DNA of 32,636 nucleotides, from positions 1 through 32,636 of the forward strand of contig SLGY01000160.1 in the NCBI GenBank assembly GCA_007136425.1, read 5' to 3'. Every line of letters begins with the position of its first letter. Position 1 is the stretch's first letter. The translations under genes were made by a program, and so were the position numbers. This document shows positions 1-7,788 of the stretch, piece after piece. The DNA is from Kiritimatiellia bacterium (lineage in GTDB: Bacteria; Verrucomicrobiota; Kiritimatiellia; SLAD01). The notes beneath the pieces are model-generated. The model was given only the letters and a program-made list of their open reading frames with translations, was not told the origin of the DNA and did no database searches.

Positions 1-121
1 GTGTTGATTTATTCCCGGCGCGTCGCAAGCGACGGCCCTACAGCCCTACGACCAAAGCATTTCGTAGGGCCGCCGCTTGCGGCGTGCCGATTTCGCCACG
101 CGATTTCGAATAAATCAACAC
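1..121. repeat. Palindromic MITE-like repeat element
   Basis: The first 14 bases (gtgttgatttattc) are repeated as a perfect inverted copy at 108-121. Inside these ends, 17-41 and 64-88 form a second inverted repeat of 25 bases with only a few mismatches, both arms containing a tcgcaagcga/ccgcttgcgg-type core and gccctac/gtagggc at the loop side. The element can therefore fold into a long hairpin with a 22-base loop. It carries no credible gene: the short reading frame across it is just translated repeat. It resembles a miniature inverted-repeat element or a REP-type palindrome. Because it begins at base 1, its true left end may lie outside the window. Confidence 0.75.
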
Positions 122-211
122 ACCCTCACGGCGGCGGCTACGAAGAAAACTGCAATGTAGCCGCGCCCGTAAGGGCGTGGACTATGTGGCTATGAGTTTT
201 TCAACGGGCTG
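122..211. repeat. Intergenic hairpin DNA next to vapC stop
   Basis: This stretch holds two more inverted repeats: CGGCTAC at 135-141 paired with GTAGCCG at 157-163, and CGCCC-GTAA-GGGCG at 164-177. It then runs into gagtttttcaacgggctgct just beside the toxin stop codon. There is no coding signal. It probably belongs to the same repeat patch as 1-121. Confidence 0.5.
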
Positions 212-604
212 CTAAACCACTTCCATGCGAGCCTTGTGTCCGCGCGTAGCGGCGAGGCGCCGGTCACGAGTGAGGAGTGGCGCCTGAAGGGCCTCGGCCA
301 GCGCCACGTACGCCGCGTCGTAGGCGGTGAGATTGTCTCGCAACGCCCAAATGCGCGCGAGCAGCAGATCATGCGGATATCGTGTTAACGGCAAGTCAAT
401 GAGGTCTTGCAGTATGAGCGCGCCCCGATCAGCGGTGATCTCGCGGCCACGATGATACCTCCGTATGACCTGCGCCACTTCCAGGTCCAACAGATGAGGC
501 GCGTGGAGCGATTCGCCCTCCGCAAAAAGGCGTTCCGCCAATTGAAGGCCGGCTCGCGTGGGCAACAACAGTTCCACTATTACCGACGCATCGACGACAA
601 TCAC
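212..604 (-). CDS. vapC: PIN-domain toxin, VapC family
   Basis: A 130-residue protein of typical VapC length. PIN-domain toxins are Mg2+-dependent RNases that cut tRNA or rRNA when released from their antitoxin. The N-terminus MIVVDASVIVELLL carries the first acidic residue (D5) in the usual VDASV context. Later acidic positions fit the fold: E42 in LDLEVAQVIRR, D94 in TAYDAAYVALAE, and D113 in LLTRDRRLA. Translation starts at GTG (604-602), overlapping the antitoxin TGA in a four-base GTGA junction, which indicates translational coupling. The gene ends next to a repeat patch. The family call is secure; the RNA target cannot be read from sequence. Confidence 0.92.
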   Translation of the reverse strand: MIVVDASVIVELLLPTRAGLQLAERLFAEGESLHAPHLLDLEVAQVIRRYHRGREITADRGALILQDLIDLPLTRYPHDLLLARIWALRDNLTAYDAAYVALAEALQAPLLTRDRRLAATRGHKARMEVV

Positions 605-831
605 CGCCGGTCCCTCTCCCTGCGGATCAAACGCGCGGGCTTCTCCCGCACGATCACCGGCGTACGGACGGCAAGGCGCTCCTGAAGTTCGTACAGCGAT
701 GGTCGCTGGGCCACCCGCTGCGCCTCCCGCAGCAGAAAGTCCGACAACGTCATCCCATCCTCCGCCGCGCGCGCCTTAAGCTTGCGATGAAGCGGTTCGG
801 GCACATTTCGTATCTGTATCATCTTGGACAT
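601..831 (-). CDS. vapB: Ribbon-helix-helix antitoxin (FitA/VapB type)
   Basis: A 76-residue antitoxin starting MSKMIQIRNVPEPLHRKLK, the usual FitA-like N-terminus: a short beta strand (IQIRNVP) followed by two helices (residues about 13-35, including LHRKLKARAAEDGMTLSDFL) that form the DNA-binding ribbon-helix-helix dimer. The basic C-terminal half should wrap the VapC partner. An upstream in-frame start exists at 861, but it lies inside the likely promoter and operator, so ATG at 831 is preferred, with 822 as an alternative. The predicted transcription start falls at about 831, which would make the message leaderless. It overlaps vapC by four bases and probably represses its own operon. Confidence 0.88.
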   Translation of the reverse strand: MSKMIQIRNVPEPLHRKLKARAAEDGMTLSDFLLREAQRVAQRPSLYELQERLAVRTPVIVREKPARLIRRERDRR

Positions 832-837
832 GCTTAT

Positions 838-866
838 AACATATTCACATGTGTGCCACATGTCAA
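838..866 (-). promoter_or_regulatory. Sigma-70-type promoter of the vapBC operon
   Basis: Read on the minus strand, there is a perfect TTGACA (866-861), a 17-base spacer and TATGTT (843-838). Spacing is ideal and the direction matches the antitoxin gene. The expected transcription start, about seven bases beyond the -10, coincides with the ATG at 831. Confidence 0.65.
847..863. promoter_or_regulatory. Palindromic operator in vapBC promoter
   Basis: ACATGTG-TGC-CACATGT is a perfect 7+7 base inverted repeat. It overlaps the -35 box and fills most of the spacer. This is where an autoregulating ribbon-helix-helix antitoxin would bind to block RNA polymerase. The binding itself is inferred. Confidence 0.65.
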
Positions 867-912
867 AGATCGATCATGCTTCACCGAAGCGCGTCGGATG
901 CAATAATTTAAG

Positions 913-940
913 TTGAACAGAACCCGAAATGCGGCATAGT
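913..940 (+). promoter_or_regulatory. Putative promoter of sdhCAB
   Basis: TTGAAC (913-918), a 16-base spacer and CATAGT (935-940) lie 34 bases before the sdhC start. The same CATAGT -10 with a 16-base spacer recurs at 26432-26459, which raises confidence that it is a real signal in this genome. Confidence 0.45.
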
Positions 941-974
941 GGGGCACGCAACAGCGCAGTGAGGTAATTTCTTT

Positions 975-1694
975 ATGAGTTCGAATCGTATCTGGCAATC
1001 AACGGTGGGCAAGAAGGTGGTGATGGCGATTACGGGCATCGGGTTGATGCTCTTTCTGGTCGTGCACTTGGCCGGGAACCTGTTGCTCTTCGTGCCGGAC
1101 GGCGGCGTGGCCTTCAATAAGTACGGTGCGGCGTTGAAAGACATGGGGGCGCTGCTCTACGTCATACGCGGCGGCTTGCTGGCGTTTTTCCTGTTTCATA
1201 TCGTCGCGGCGATTCAGGTCTATACGAGCAAGAAGCGGGCGCGCGCGGGACGGTATGCGTTGGAGACCTCCAAAGGCGGTCCCAGCAAGTTGAGCGTGTC
1301 GTCCAAGTCCATGATCGTGACGGGCGTCGTGCTGCTGATATTTGTCCCGCTTCATGTCTGGATGTTCGGCATGAACAAAGGCGCTCCGCCGCCCATGGTG
1401 ATGATTGACGGCTCCGAGGTGAAAGACATTTACACAATGGTGGCCACGTCGTTCAATCAACTGGGTATTGTTGTCTTTTATGTCGGCACGATGCTGTTCC
1501 TCGGTTTCCACTTGCGACACGGTTTCTGGAGCGCGCTGCAGTCGCTGGGAGCGATGAACCCCAAATGGACGCCGGCCATCTATGCGGCGGGTTTCGTCTT
1601 TGCCCTGTTGTTGGCGGGCGGGTTTCTGTTGTTGCCCCTGTACTTTTTCTTCTTTGTTGATGTTCCCGTTGCGGGAACGGGAGGTGATATGTGA
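975..1694 (+). CDS. sdhC: Succinate dehydrogenase cytochrome b558 subunit
   Basis: This 239-residue membrane anchor carries heme b and passes electrons from the iron-sulfur subunit to quinone. It is of the single-subunit, five-helix type B seen in Bacteroidetes, Chlamydiae and Wolinella fumarate reductase, so no sdhD is needed and none is present. Hydrophobic helices lie at about 15-40, 60-82, 112-132, 160-182 and 202-228. Candidate axial heme ligands are H31 (VVHLAGN), H75 (FHIVA), H127 (PLHVW) and H179 or H182 (GFHLRHGFW), enough for two hemes. GAGG at 961-964 is the likely ribosome-binding site. The gene overlaps sdhA by four bases. Confidence 0.95.
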   Translation: MSSNRIWQSTVGKKVVMAITGIGLMLFLVVHLAGNLLLFVPDGGVAFNKYGAALKDMGALLYVIRGGLLAFFLFHIVAAIQVYTSKKRARAGRYALETSKGGPSKLSVSSKSMIVTGVVLLIFVPLHVWMFGMNKGAPPPMVMIDGSEVKDIYTMVATSFNQLGIVVFYVGTMLFLGFHLRHGFWSALQSLGAMNPKWTPAIYAAGFVFALLLAGGFLLLPLYFFFFVDVPVAGTGGDM

Positions 1695-3619
1695 TTGCGA
1701 AGAGTCCTCTGCTGGACGCCAAGATCCCCGATGGCCCCATACAGGAGAAATGGGCCAATCACAAGGCGTCGATCGGTCTGGTGAATCCGGCGAATAAGCG
1801 TAAGTACACGATTATCGTGGTGGGCACCGGTCTGGCGGGCGGCGCGGCCGCTGCGACCATGGGCGAGCTGGGGTATAACGTGCTCAATTTCTGTATTCAG
1901 GACTCGCCGCGTCGCGCGCACAGCGTGGCGGCGCAGGGCGGTATCAACGCCGCCAAGAATTATCAGAACGACGGTGACAGCGTCTGGCGCCTGTTTTATG
2001 ACACGGTCAAGGGTGGGGATTACCGGGCGCGCGAGGCGAATGTCTATCGGTTGGCGGAATTGAGCGCCAACATCATCGATCAAAGCGTGGCCGCCGGGGT
2101 CCCGTTCGCGCGCGAATACGGCGGAACGCTCGCCAACCGCTCCTTCGGTGGCGCCCAGGTCTCGCGCACGTTTTATGCGCGGGGACAAACCGGACAACAG
2201 TTATTGCTCGGCGCCTACAGTGCCCTGATGCGGCAGGTGGACGCGGGCCGGGTGAAGCTCTTCGCGCGGCGCGAGATGCTCGACGTCGTGCTGGTCGAGG
2301 GCCGCGCGCGCGGGATTGTGTGCCGCAACCTCGCGACCGGCGAGATCGAAACCTACGCCGCTGACGCGGTGTGTATCGCTACCGGCGGCTATTCCACCGT
2401 CTATTTCCTGTCGACCAACGCCGTGAACTGTAACGCCACGGCGGCGTGGCGCTGTTATAAGAAGGGCGCGCTTTTTGCCAATCCGTGTTTCACGCAGATC
2501 CATCCCACCTGCCTCCCGCAAGCGGGCGAAGGCCAGTCCAAGCTCACTCTCATGAGCGAAAGTCTGCGGAACGACGGGCGGGTATGGGTACCGAAGAAGA
2601 AGGGCGACAAACGCCCGCCTCAAGAGATCCCGGAAGACGAGCGCGACTATTTTCTGGAACGCAAATACCCCGCGTTCGGCAATCTGGCGCCGCGCGATAT
2701 ATCGTCCCGCGCGGCGAAAGAGGCGTGCGACGCCGGGTACGGGGTCGGGCCGACCGGGTTTTCCGTTTATCTGGACTTCGCGGAAGCGATCGGCCGGTTG
2801 GGCGAGAGCGTGATCCGCGAACGGTACGGCAACCTGTTTGCCATGTACCATGAGATCACCGACGAGAACCCGTTCAAGCAGCCGATGCGGATTTACCCCG
2901 CGCCGCATTATACCATGGGCGGCATCTGGGTGGACTATAACTTGATGACCACCATCCCGGGCCTGTACGCGTTGGGCGAAGCCAATTTCTCCGATCACGG
3001 TGCGAACCGGCTCGGCGCCAGCGCGCTCATGCAGGGGTTGGCGGACGGTTATTTCGTGATCCCCGCCACGATCAGCGATTTTCTCGCCGAGCATCGCCCG
3101 GACGGATTGACGACGAATCACGACGCCTTTACCGAAAGCGTGAAAGCCGTGCAGGAACAGGTTAAACAACTGCTTGGCGTAAACGGGTCAAAGACGGTGC
3201 GCGAATTCCATGTGGAACTCGGCCGCATCATGTGGGAGAAGGTGGGCATGGCCCGGAACGAGCCAGGGCTCAAGGAAGCGATTTCCGACATACAGGCCCT
3301 GCGCGACGAGTACTGGAAAAACGTCCGGGTCGGCGGCGTGAACGAGGACATGAACAAGAGCCTCGAATTTGCGGGGCGCATGGCGGATTTCCTCGATCTG
3401 GGCGAACTCATGGCGCAGGACGCGTTGGAGCGGGCGGAATCCTGCGGCGGCCATTTCCGCGAGGAATATCAGACGGAGGACGGCGAAGCCTTGCGAGAGG
3501 ACGACAAGTTCTGTCATGTAACCGCCTGGGAATACAAAGGCGAGGGGCAGGCCCCGGAGGCCCACCTCGAGCCGCTTGAATTTGAAAACGTGAAGCTGAC
3601 TCAGCGGAGTTATAAATAG
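1691..3619 (+). CDS. sdhA: Succinate dehydrogenase/fumarate reductase flavoprotein
   Basis: A 642-residue catalytic subunit that interconverts succinate and fumarate at a covalently bound FAD. The Rossmann motif [10 protein letters not shown] sits at about 45-54. H77 in HSVAAQGG is the expected FAD-linked histidine. Substrate-site motifs are HPT at 271-273, R335 in APRDISSRA (equivalent to the catalytic arginine of the family), H406 in HYTMGG and R440 in [10 protein letters not shown]. Length and the stretch following the Rossmann motif match the type-B (non-proteobacterial) branch. It starts with GTG at 1691 inside the sdhC stop (GTGA overlap) and ends one base into sdhB. Direction of catalysis in vivo cannot be told from sequence. 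Confidence 0.97.
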   Translation: MIAKSPLLDAKIPDGPIQEKWANHKASIGLVNPANKRKYTIIVVGTGLAGGAAAATMGELGYNVLNFCIQDSPRRAHSVAAQGGINAAKNYQNDGDSVWRLFYDTVKGGDYRAREANVYRLAELSANIIDQSVAAGVPFAREYGGTLANRSFGGAQVSRTFYARGQTGQQLLLGAYSALMRQVDAGRVKLFARREMLDVVLVEGRARGIVCRNLATGEIETYAADAVCIATGGYSTVYFLSTNAVNCNATAAWRCYKKGALFANPCFTQIHPTCLPQAGEGQSKLTLMSESLRNDGRVWVPKKKGDKRPPQEIPEDERDYFLERKYPAFGNLAPRDISSRAAKEACDAGYGVGPTGFSVYLDFAEAIGRLGESVIRERYGNLFAMYHEITDENPFKQPMRIYPAPHYTMGGIWVDYNLMTTIPGLYALGEANFSDHGANRLGASALMQGLADGYFVIPATISDFLAEHRPDGLTTNHDAFTESVKAVQEQVKQLLGVNGSKTVREFHVELGRIMWEKVGMARNEPGLKEAISDIQALRDEYWKNVRVGGVNEDMNKSLEFAGRMADFLDLGELMAQDALERAESCGGHFREEYQTEDGEALREDDKFCHVTAWEYKGEGQAPEAHLEPLEFENVKLTQRSYK

Positions 3620-4365
3620 TGAAAGTACAAGTCAAAGTCTGGCGCCAGAAAAACGCGGACGATCCGGGCCGCTTCGAGACGTACCCCGTCGAGGGGATCA
3701 TCCCCGAGATGTCGTTTCTTGAGATGCTCGATCTCATGAACGAGCAGTTACTGAAACGGGGCGAAAGTCCGGTGGAATTCGACAGCGATTGTCGCGAGGG
3801 AATCTGCGGAACGTGCGGGTTGGTCATCAATGGTATGGCGCATGGTCCGAAATGTGCCTGTACGACCTGCGAGTTGCGCATGCGCGATTATCAGGACGGG
3901 GAGACCATCACGGTCGAACCTTTTCGGGCGCAGGGTTTCCCGGTGATCAAGGATTTGGTGGTGGACCGCAGCGCTTTCGACCGGATCATTTCGGCCGGCG
4001 GTTATACGTCCGTGAATACCGGATCGGCGCCCGACGCCAATGTGTTGCTGATACCCAAAGACACGGCCGAGAAAGCGATGGATGCCGCCGTGTGCATCGG
4101 TTGTGGCGCCTGTGTGGCGGCCTGTCCCAATGCGTCCGCGTCGCTCTTTGTCGGCGCCAAGATTTCGCAATTCTCGTTATTGCCGCAAGGCGAGGCGGAA
4201 CGCAAGCGCCGGGCGGTGCGGATGGTTGAACAGATGGACCGGGAAGGGTTCGGCAATTGCTCCAATCATGCCGAATGCGAGGCGGCCTGTCCGAAGAGCA
4301 TTTCCATTGAAAACATTGCGCGTATGCGTCGTGAATATATGAAGGGCGCCCTGACGGAAGCCTGA
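3619..4365 (+). CDS. sdhB: Succinate dehydrogenase iron-sulfur subunit
   Basis: A 248-residue electron-transfer subunit linking FAD to the heme/quinone site. The N-terminal ferredoxin fold has a [2Fe-2S] set at C58, C63, C66 and a downstream cysteine among C79, C81 and C84. The C-terminal domain has [12 protein letters not shown] (C159, C162, C165, C169) and the later cysteines C214, C220 and C224, which supply the [4Fe-4S] and [3Fe-4S] centres. All expected ligands appear intact. It starts with GTG, sharing one base with the sdhA TAG, so sdhC, sdhA and sdhB form a tightly coupled operon. Confidence 0.96.
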   Translation: MKVQVKVWRQKNADDPGRFETYPVEGIIPEMSFLEMLDLMNEQLLKRGESPVEFDSDCREGICGTCGLVINGMAHGPKCACTTCELRMRDYQDGETITVEPFRAQGFPVIKDLVVDRSAFDRIISAGGYTSVNTGSAPDANVLLIPKDTAEKAMDAAVCIGCGACVAACPNASASLFVGAKISQFSLLPQGEAERKRRAVRMVEQMDREGFGNCSNHAECEAACPKSISIENIARMRREYMKGALTEA

Positions 4366-4388
4366 TCCTGAAAAAAGGAGCGTAAGCC

Positions 4389-5366
4389 GTGTGGCGTGGT
4401 TGCATTATTATGCTTGTCGTTGTGCCGCTGTTGTTCTGCGGCACGCCGCTGCCGGCGGACGAGCCGGACGGGCCGGCGGCTGAACCCGCCTTTCGGATCG
4501 GCCTGGAGACCTGGCTCAGTTCGGGCGATAGCAGTTGGGAGATTTCCTTCCGGGAACTGTTCCCCGAAATCGGCGTCCTCGACGGACGCTCTCTGCTCGA
4601 ATGGGAAGATCTCGACAGCCTCATCTATCGGCTTCATGTCGAGTATCGTTTTACGGAATGGTTCCGTCTTTCCGCCGCGTACGGTTTCGGCCGCATCGAT
4701 GACGGGGTAAACACCGACACGGATTGGTTCGCGCAGGAGCGAAGCGAGATCATGTTCGCTAAATCCGTGGCCGAGACGTCGGGGGACGTGACGCTGTTGG
4801 ACCTCAACGCCGCCTTCCGTTTGAACGAGCTGTTAGACTTCTTTACCATTCCGGGCGACTGGGATGCCGTGGTGGGTTTCCGTTATTATGAGGAAGATCT
4901 GCGGGATCGGAACGGACGTATGACGGTGTTTTTGAACGAGCCCGCAGCCATTCCGCTCGACGGTCTGGACTCAACCTATAAGTTTGAGTGGAGCGCCGTT
5001 CGGCTCGGGCTGCGCGGGCAAATCCCGGTAACCGACCGGATACGCGCGCATGGGGAGGCGATGGCGCTGCTCGGTATTCGTTTTGAGGGAGAAGGCTTTT
5101 GGAATCTGCGCGAAGACTTTCGTGACGAATCGCCGAACTTCGAGCAGGAAGCCTCTTCCGGTACGGGCGCCGAATTGAAAGCGTCCCTGGTGTATGACTT
5201 CACGCCGCGTTTCCATGGAGAAATCGGTTATTGGTGGTTTCGTATGCGCGCAAAGAACGGTTCGGACACCATCTTCTTCGCCGACGGCTCGCTGGGCGTC
5301 TCGCAGTTGGACGAGGTGAAGACCGAGCGACACGGTTTCTTTATCGGACTCGGCGGCCGGTTCTGA
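4389..5366 (+). CDS. Outer-membrane beta-barrel protein, unknown function
   Basis: A 325-residue protein with an N-terminal signal peptide (hydrophobic core CIIMLVVVPLLF, probable cleavage after PLPA). Alternating hydrophobic/polar strands with many aromatic residues follow, and the protein ends FFIGLGGRF; a terminal Phe is the usual BamA recognition residue of outer-membrane barrels. I recognise no specific family. GTG start at 4389 is supported by AAGGAG at 4375-4380. It lies 23 bases after sdhB and is probably co-transcribed with the dehydrogenase, although no metabolic link is evident. Its last codons and the bases after the stop are duplicated at 5889-5927. Confidence 0.75.
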   Translation: MWRGCIIMLVVVPLLFCGTPLPADEPDGPAAEPAFRIGLETWLSSGDSSWEISFRELFPEIGVLDGRSLLEWEDLDSLIYRLHVEYRFTEWFRLSAAYGFGRIDDGVNTDTDWFAQERSEIMFAKSVAETSGDVTLLDLNAAFRLNELLDFFTIPGDWDAVVGFRYYEEDLRDRNGRMTVFLNEPAAIPLDGLDSTYKFEWSAVRLGLRGQIPVTDRIRAHGEAMALLGIRFEGEGFWNLREDFRDESPNFEQEASSGTGAELKASLVYDFTPRFHGEIGYWWFRMRAKNGSDTIFFADGSLGVSQLDEVKTERHGFFIGLGGRF

Positions 5367-5378
5367 TTTACGGCATTA
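5340..5378 (+). repeat. Direct repeat, copy 1 (3' end of barrel gene)
   Basis: These 39 bases cover the codons FIGLGGRF, the stop TGA and the following tttacggcatta. A copy with 37 of 39 identical bases lies at 5889-5927, including an unbroken identity of 28 bases across the stop codon. Confidence 0.9.
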
Positions 5379-5888
5379 TGCTTCACCCCCTGAGTCGTCG
5401 GGAATTCATACAAAAAACATCCGTGCAATCGGCGCAATCTGCGGTTTCCTTTCTTGGTTTCGGCGATGACGAGTCCGTCTGTTTCCCGGCACGCTGAAGG
5501 CGTGCAATTCGTGAGCCCGGGGCGAGAAGCCCCGGGGTTCGGTCATGGCTCTGCTCAACGTGCACCCTGAAGGGGTGCAACAAACCAGAAAAAGAAACGA
5601 CTGTCATGTCGAACGAAGTCGAGACATCCCATGACTTCACCAACCACCGCCAACCTTCGCGACAACCCGACTGGGCGCAGAGCGAAGCACGGCAATCCGA
5701 CAGGGCGGGAAGAGCTCCTCAAAGAATACGCGTACCGGCGAAGAAGGAGATTTCTCGACGGCCCCCGCTGCGCGGGAGCCGCTCGAAATGACGGGACTGT
5801 GCACAGAAAAAGGAACGACCGTCATGTCGAGCGTAGCGACCTGTCCGCCGTAGCCGCTTCGGAGTCGAGAGGGACAGAGAATCCGTAC
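5379..5888. repeat. Gene-free patch of small palindromes and repeats
   Basis: About 510 bases with no credible gene lie between two copies of the barrel gene's 3' end. They contain two sister hairpins sharing the loop TGAAG, GCACGC-TGAAG-GCGTGC (5489-5505) and GCACCC-TGAAG-GGGTGC (5562-5578), and between them a CCCGGGG...CCCCGGG stem. A second family begins cagaaaaa(g/a)gaacga(c/t)(t/c)gtcatgtcga and occurs at 5586 and 5804 in direct orientation, with related inverted pieces (tttctcgacg, gctcgaaatgac) between the copies. This looks like a nest of short non-coding repeats of the REP/MITE kind. Open reading frames across it are translated repeat. Confidence 0.75.
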
Positions 5889-5927
5889 TTCATCGGATTC
5901 GGCGGCCGGTTCTGATTTACGGCATTA
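5889..5927 (+). repeat. Direct repeat, copy 2 (orphan 3' end of barrel gene)
   Basis: This second copy of the 39-base segment would encode NPYFIGFGGRF plus a stop, so the amino-acid pattern of an outer-membrane barrel C-terminus is kept, but no barrel gene precedes it. It runs straight into the terminator at 5940-5969. It may be the remnant of a second barrel paralogue, or the original gene end displaced by an inserted repeat patch. Confidence 0.8.
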
Positions 5928-5939
5928 CCGGCAAAAAAG

Positions 5940-5969
5940 AAAACCTCCCCGCGAAGGCGGGGAGGTTTT
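5940..5969. terminator. Bidirectional intrinsic terminator
   Basis: A perfect 13-bp stem, AAAACCTCCCCGC with GCGGGGAGGTTTT, around a GAAG loop. On the minus strand the stem is followed by a long T-rich run (TTTTCTTTTTT), ideal for ending the small barrel gene. On the plus strand the run is TTTTCTGTATCTT, weaker but usable for the sdh-barrel operon. Confidence 0.9.
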
Positions 5970-5993
5970 CTGTATCTTGACAGTGCCTTCGGC

Positions 5994-6506
5994 TCAGAAG
6001 AAGAACCGCATACCCAACTGGATGCTGTGGTCCGTATCATCCCGGTCGCCGTTATCCGCGAAAACGTCCTCATCCGCCCAGAGAAACTGGTAGGAGAGGG
6101 AGACCGCAATATTTTCGGCGATGAAGTACTTCGCACCGGCTTCCGCGCCGAGGAAGAGGGTGTCTTCCGAGCTGCCGACATCGGGGTCCGTGCGCACCAA
6201 ACCGACCGAAGCGCCTACAAACGGAACGATCGGCTCGCCCAGATCCACGTTGTATTCGGCAAACGCGCCGATGCGCCAGTCGGTTGTGAAGTCGTTGTCC
6301 GACACACCGACCAAGCCACCCACTTGAATGCCGTCCATCACGAAGTAGCCCACCTTGGCGTCCAGCGCCAATGCGCTGCCCGCCACGCTCTGGAAGTCAT
6401 AAGCGCCTTCCAGTACGAGCTCTTTCGTGCCTTCCTGGATCATGACGCCGTAGCTCGACGCCGCGATCAGGGTTATACCCGTTATTGTTGCCATTAATTT
6501 CTTCAT
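5994..6506 (-). CDS. Small outer-membrane beta-barrel protein (OmpA/OmpW-like)
   Basis: A 170-residue protein beginning MKKLMATITGITLIAASSYG, a Sec signal peptide. The rest reads as an eight-strand-sized barrel: strand-like segments such as VGYFVMDGIQVGGLVGV, WRIGAFAEYNVDL, LFLGAEAGAKYFI and NIAVSLSYQFLWA separated by short acidic turns, ending in GMRFFF with the terminal Phe typical of BamA substrates. The length fits the general outer-membrane beta-barrel (OMP_b-brl) family. The start at 6506 is chosen because it begins the signal peptide and has AGGAG 11 bases upstream; the longer in-frame extension to 6569 lacks coding character. It converges on the terminator at 5940-5969. Function is unknown; it may be a structural porin-like protein. 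Confidence 0.8.
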   Translation of the reverse strand: MKKLMATITGITLIAASSYGVMIQEGTKELVLEGAYDFQSVAGSALALDAKVGYFVMDGIQVGGLVGVSDNDFTTDWRIGAFAEYNVDLGEPIVPFVGASVGLVRTDPDVGSSEDTLFLGAEAGAKYFIAENIAVSLSYQFLWADEDVFADNGDRDDTDHSIQLGMRFFF

Positions 6507-6799
6507 ATATTCATCCACTCCTGCTTTTGATTCCTCACACCGCAAACACAGTATTCCAACTAGTCTCATTCATCGAACGGCTCGGCGCCGTTCACGCCGT
6601 CATTGTTGTTATGTTGTTCCCCAGCCAATCACCCCCTCTTGTAAAAAAGAGCTTCATTTGCTGGTCCAGCCGATGCCGGCCACCAACCGGAGGTAACGCC
6701 CTCCATGAAGAGCCTGTTAATAACTCCGCATTCGGCCAGAGTCCATATGTTTACGTATCCAACGCGTCAGGATATATAACGTGTATGATTAGTCAAGTG
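6507..6799. other. Intergenic region upstream of small barrel gene
   Basis: I see no gene in these 293 bases. They hold a short inverted repeat (GAACGG, loop, CCGTTC at 6575-6593) and AT-rich DNA near 6770-6799. On the minus strand the AT-rich part contains TTGACT, 16 bases, TATCCT, a possible but weak promoter. Some of this should be the 5' control region of the barrel gene and some the 3' end of the aminotransferase transcript. Confidence 0.4.
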
Positions 6800-7783
6800 T
6801 TAAATTTCGTGAAAGTGCGTTCGCAATAGGTCGTTGGAACGGATATCGTCGGCCAGCAGCGGGGCAAGTTGCGTGTAGAGGCTGCCCGGCGTTCCGTCGC
6901 CCACGGCGGTTTCCTCCACGCGGGTGACGGCGACAAGGTCATGCGAGGTGCCGCAAATCCAAACTTCCCGCGCGCCCATGAGTTCCGCGCGCGCGATGCG
7001 GCGTCGTTCAATCCGGTTCAGCGCGCCCTCCAGCATGAGCGGGTCGAGCAGAGTGATGATTCTGTCGAGCGTGGTGCCGGGCAGGACGTCGGGCGCATCG
7101 GGGGATACCAGGCGTTTATCATGCGTGATGGCGAGGATGTTCTCCGTCGGACCCTCGAGAATATAGTCATCCGGTGCGAGTCCGACCATGAAATCGTATC
7201 CCTGTTCCGTCCCTTCGGCGGCCATCAAGGCGTTGGGAAGATAGTTGCAGGTTTTCAAGGCGGCGAAGGGTGGCGGTTTTGGCAGCAGGCGCGATAGCCC
7301 GATGCGCGCGCCCTGCGGCCGCTGTTCCATGAAGGGCCGGACCGGTTCCCCGATTACGACGTAGAGTTGCGGTTCAGCGCAATCGTTCGGGTTCACGCCG
7401 AGACTGCCCGGACCGCGGGTGAGCAGCACGCGAATCTGTGCGTCCGGCCGACCGCCCGCTTTGGCGGTCGCTACGATAATCCTTTCCAATTCGTCCAGGT
7501 TACAGGGCGTCCGAAGGCGGATTCCTTCCGCCGAGCGCAGCAGCCGTTCAAGATGGCCGCGAAGATTGTAGATGCCGCCGGCGACGCACTTCAACGTTTC
7601 GAACACGCCGTCGCCGCGATGGACGACATGGTCGTCTACCGGCACCATCATGAGGGCGGGATCGGTGACGATGCCGTCCGCGTAACTGGAATACATGGCG
7701 TAATACGCCGCCCGACCCCGGACCGTACGCGTACGGATCCGTTTCAGCCATGTTTCATGACCGATAAGGGGAATGGGTTTCAT
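6800..7783 (-). CDS. Class IV PLP aminotransferase (IlvE/PabC/Dat fold)
   Basis: A 327-residue fold-type IV PLP enzyme, the group that includes branched-chain aminotransferase, D-amino-acid aminotransferase and 4-amino-4-deoxychorismate lyase. Landmarks are HRGDGVFETLK (55-65), where R57 is the usual phosphate/arginine contact, the Schiff-base lysine K177 in ALKTCNYLPNALMA, and E210 in ILEGPTENI, the residue that touches the PLP ring nitrogen. The member cannot be named more precisely: LNYLPN-like sequence after the lysine occurs in several subgroups. The start is ATG at 7783, five bases after the GH13 stop; a longer frame to 7822 would overlap that gene. It is probably the second gene of a transcript with the secreted GH13 enzyme, an odd pairing. 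Confidence 0.85.
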   Translation of the reverse strand: MKPIPLIGHETWLKRIRTRTVRGRAAYYAMYSSYADGIVTDPALMMVPVDDHVVHRGDGVFETLKCVAGGIYNLRGHLERLLRSAEGIRLRTPCNLDELERIIVATAKAGGRPDAQIRVLLTRGPGSLGVNPNDCAEPQLYVVIGEPVRPFMEQRPQGARIGLSRLLPKPPPFAALKTCNYLPNALMAAEGTEQGYDFMVGLAPDDYILEGPTENILAITHDKRLVSPDAPDVLPGTTLDRIITLLDPLMLEGALNRIERRRIARAELMGAREVWICGTSHDLVAVTRVEETAVGDGTPGSLYTQLAPLLADDIRSNDLLRTHFHEI

Positions 7784-7788
7784 GGCCC

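Noticed and set aside
1-195. 64-residue open frame at the window start
   Set aside because: It lies across a palindromic element; the codons are dictated by the inverted repeats.
5631-5915. 94-residue open frame ending YFIGFGGRF
   Set aside because: Most of it is translated repeat sequence with no start signal; only the last nine codons resemble a protein, as a duplicated gene end.
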